A stretch of DNA of 64,000 nt. It comes from Herbaspirillum sp. SJZ107 (GTDB taxonomy: Bacteria; Pseudomonadota; Gammaproteobacteria; Burkholderiales; Burkholderiaceae_D). Shown one piece after another: positions 63,448 to 64,000 of the stretch. A program made the translations under genes and the position numbers. The notes beneath the pieces were generated by a model. The model did not search any database. It was not told the origin of the DNA and worked only from the letters and a program-made list of their open reading frames with translations. The stretch spans positions 1,302,001-1,366,000 of the forward strand of contig NZ_VFNH01000001.1 in the NCBI RefSeq assembly GCF_006715485.1, given 5' to 3'. Each line of letters opens with the position of its first letter. Position 1 is the first letter of the stretch.

Positions 63448-64000
63448 GGCGCACTGCCCATTGCGCGGCGAGCGCTTCGAGTTCGTGTTCGACGGCTTGC
63501 CTGGCCTTGACCACCGGTGCCGCCTCCGGATGGGCGCCCAGGCCCGGCGCCAGGCGCGTGCTCATGCGCACGCGGATGGCGCGGCCGTCGCCCCTGGCCG
63601 GCATCCACAGCTGGCTTTTCAAGTCGTCGCCCTCGAGCCAGGTGGCGAGATACTTGGCGCCGGCCGCGGGTGCCGCCGGCAGGGCCAGCAGCTTGAACGG
63701 CGTCAGCCAGACGGCGTTCGGGAACTGGCGGCTCAGCTGGAGGTGGCTCGCCGCACGCTGTTCGAGGCGGCTGTCGGCGGCGTTGTAGGACAGCGGCAGC
63801 GTCGACTGGCCCGGCAGCGGGTTGCTGAGCCCGATGCACAGGCCGCCCGCATCCATGGCCATGCCGTCGCTGCCGATTTCACCGGCACGGCCGCCCAGCA
63901 CGGCAGCGAAGACGGCCTGCAGGCGCGTGGTATCGGGGGCGACCGCGGCGCTCTGCGGCGGGCTGCTGCCGGCGCCGCGGGCGGCGGCATCGACCAGCGC
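63440..64000 (-). CDS. Hypothetical protein, N-terminus outside the window
   Basis: At least 186 codons are open up to the window edge, so the true start lies beyond 64000. The visible C-terminal half includes GLCIGLSNPLPGQSTLPLSY, RQFPNAVWLTPFKLLALPAA and LWMPARGDGRAIRVRMSTRL, then a helical tail. I do not recognise the family. It overlaps the antiporter gene by 8 bp and is therefore the first visible member of the overlapping operon. Confidence 0.65.
   Translation of the reverse strand, partial: ALVDAAARGAGSSPPQSAAVAPDTTRLQAVFAAVLGGRAGEIGSDGMAMDAGGLCIGLSNPLPGQSTLPLSYNAADSRLEQRAASHLQLSRQFPNAVWLTPFKLLALPAAPAAGAKYLATWLEGDDLKSQLWMPARGDGRAIRVRMSTRLAPGLGAHPEAAPVVKARQAVEHELEALAAQWAVRHE

Noticed and set aside
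1..64000. CRISPR arrays, tRNA or rRNA genes, IS elements and prophage genes
   Set aside because: No regularly spaced identical repeats, no clover-leaf or rRNA signatures, and no transposase, integrase or phage structural motif were seen, even at the island edges.

Overview
The window is GC-rich, densely coded proteobacterial chromosome. Several traits point to a betaproteobacterium of the order Burkholderiales, most likely family Oxalobacteraceae (Massilia/Telluria-like): the core gene set lysS, prfB, recJ, lolC, lolD, tatD and comEC, an RpfE-type protein beside recJ, a PEP-CTERM exosortase substrate, DUF2288 and DUF4337 proteins, and many GGDEF/EAL, HDOD and chemotaxis proteins. This placement is inferred from protein character, not from a marker search. 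I see no rRNA, tRNA, CRISPR array, transposase or prophage gene.

Layout. 0-2 kb: an HDOD signalling protein and two tandem Ser/Gly/Thr-rich lipoproteins. 2-13.5 kb: penicillin-binding protein 1A, an OPT peptide transporter, a divergent epimerase/LysR pair, a GGDEF-EAL receptor and a POT peptide transporter. 13.5-18.4 kb: ppnN, then the translation block lysS - HAD hydrolase - prfB, with the RF2 programmed frameshift intact. 18.4-31.2 kb: an accessory stretch with cpdB, a Sel1 protein, a MerR-HTH/GAF regulator, a chemotaxis receptor, a RES/Xre toxin-antitoxin pair, small enzymes, two MFS transporters, a LysR regulator and a lipoprotein. 31.2-34 kb: recJ and its RpfE-type partner. 34-36.3 kb: a pair of unusual ferritin-like proteins. 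36.5-39.3 kb: lolC-lolD-tatD. 39.5-45.9 kb: an orphan type VI secretion island (vgrG, Tle-type lipase, Tli4-type immunity gene). 45.9-49 kb: comEC and a PEP-CTERM protein behind a sigma-54-like promoter. 49-52 kb: a CpxA/CpxR-like system diverging from a CpxP-like gene, with a perfect CpxR box between them. 52-57 kb: hydrolase, dcd, a TM-helix protein and an Orn/Lys/Arg decarboxylase. 57-64 kb: small proteins, folA, and a tightly overlapping operon of histidine kinase, response regulator, YbdK ligase, cation/proton antiporter and a gene cut by the window edge.

One reading links these parts. In many proteobacteria recJ, prfB and lysS are adjacent, and in relatives lolC-lolD-tatD-comEC appear to be neighbours. 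Here that core seems opened in three places by accessory cargo: 18.4-31.2 kb between prfB and recJ, 34.1-36.3 kb for the ferritin-like pair, and 39.3-45.9 kb for the T6SS island between tatD and comEC. The T6SS cargo has visibly lower G+C and looser codon use than its flanks. Its immunity gene looks like a chimera of a lower-GC Tli4 part and a GC-rich, duplicated CPxSGWW part.
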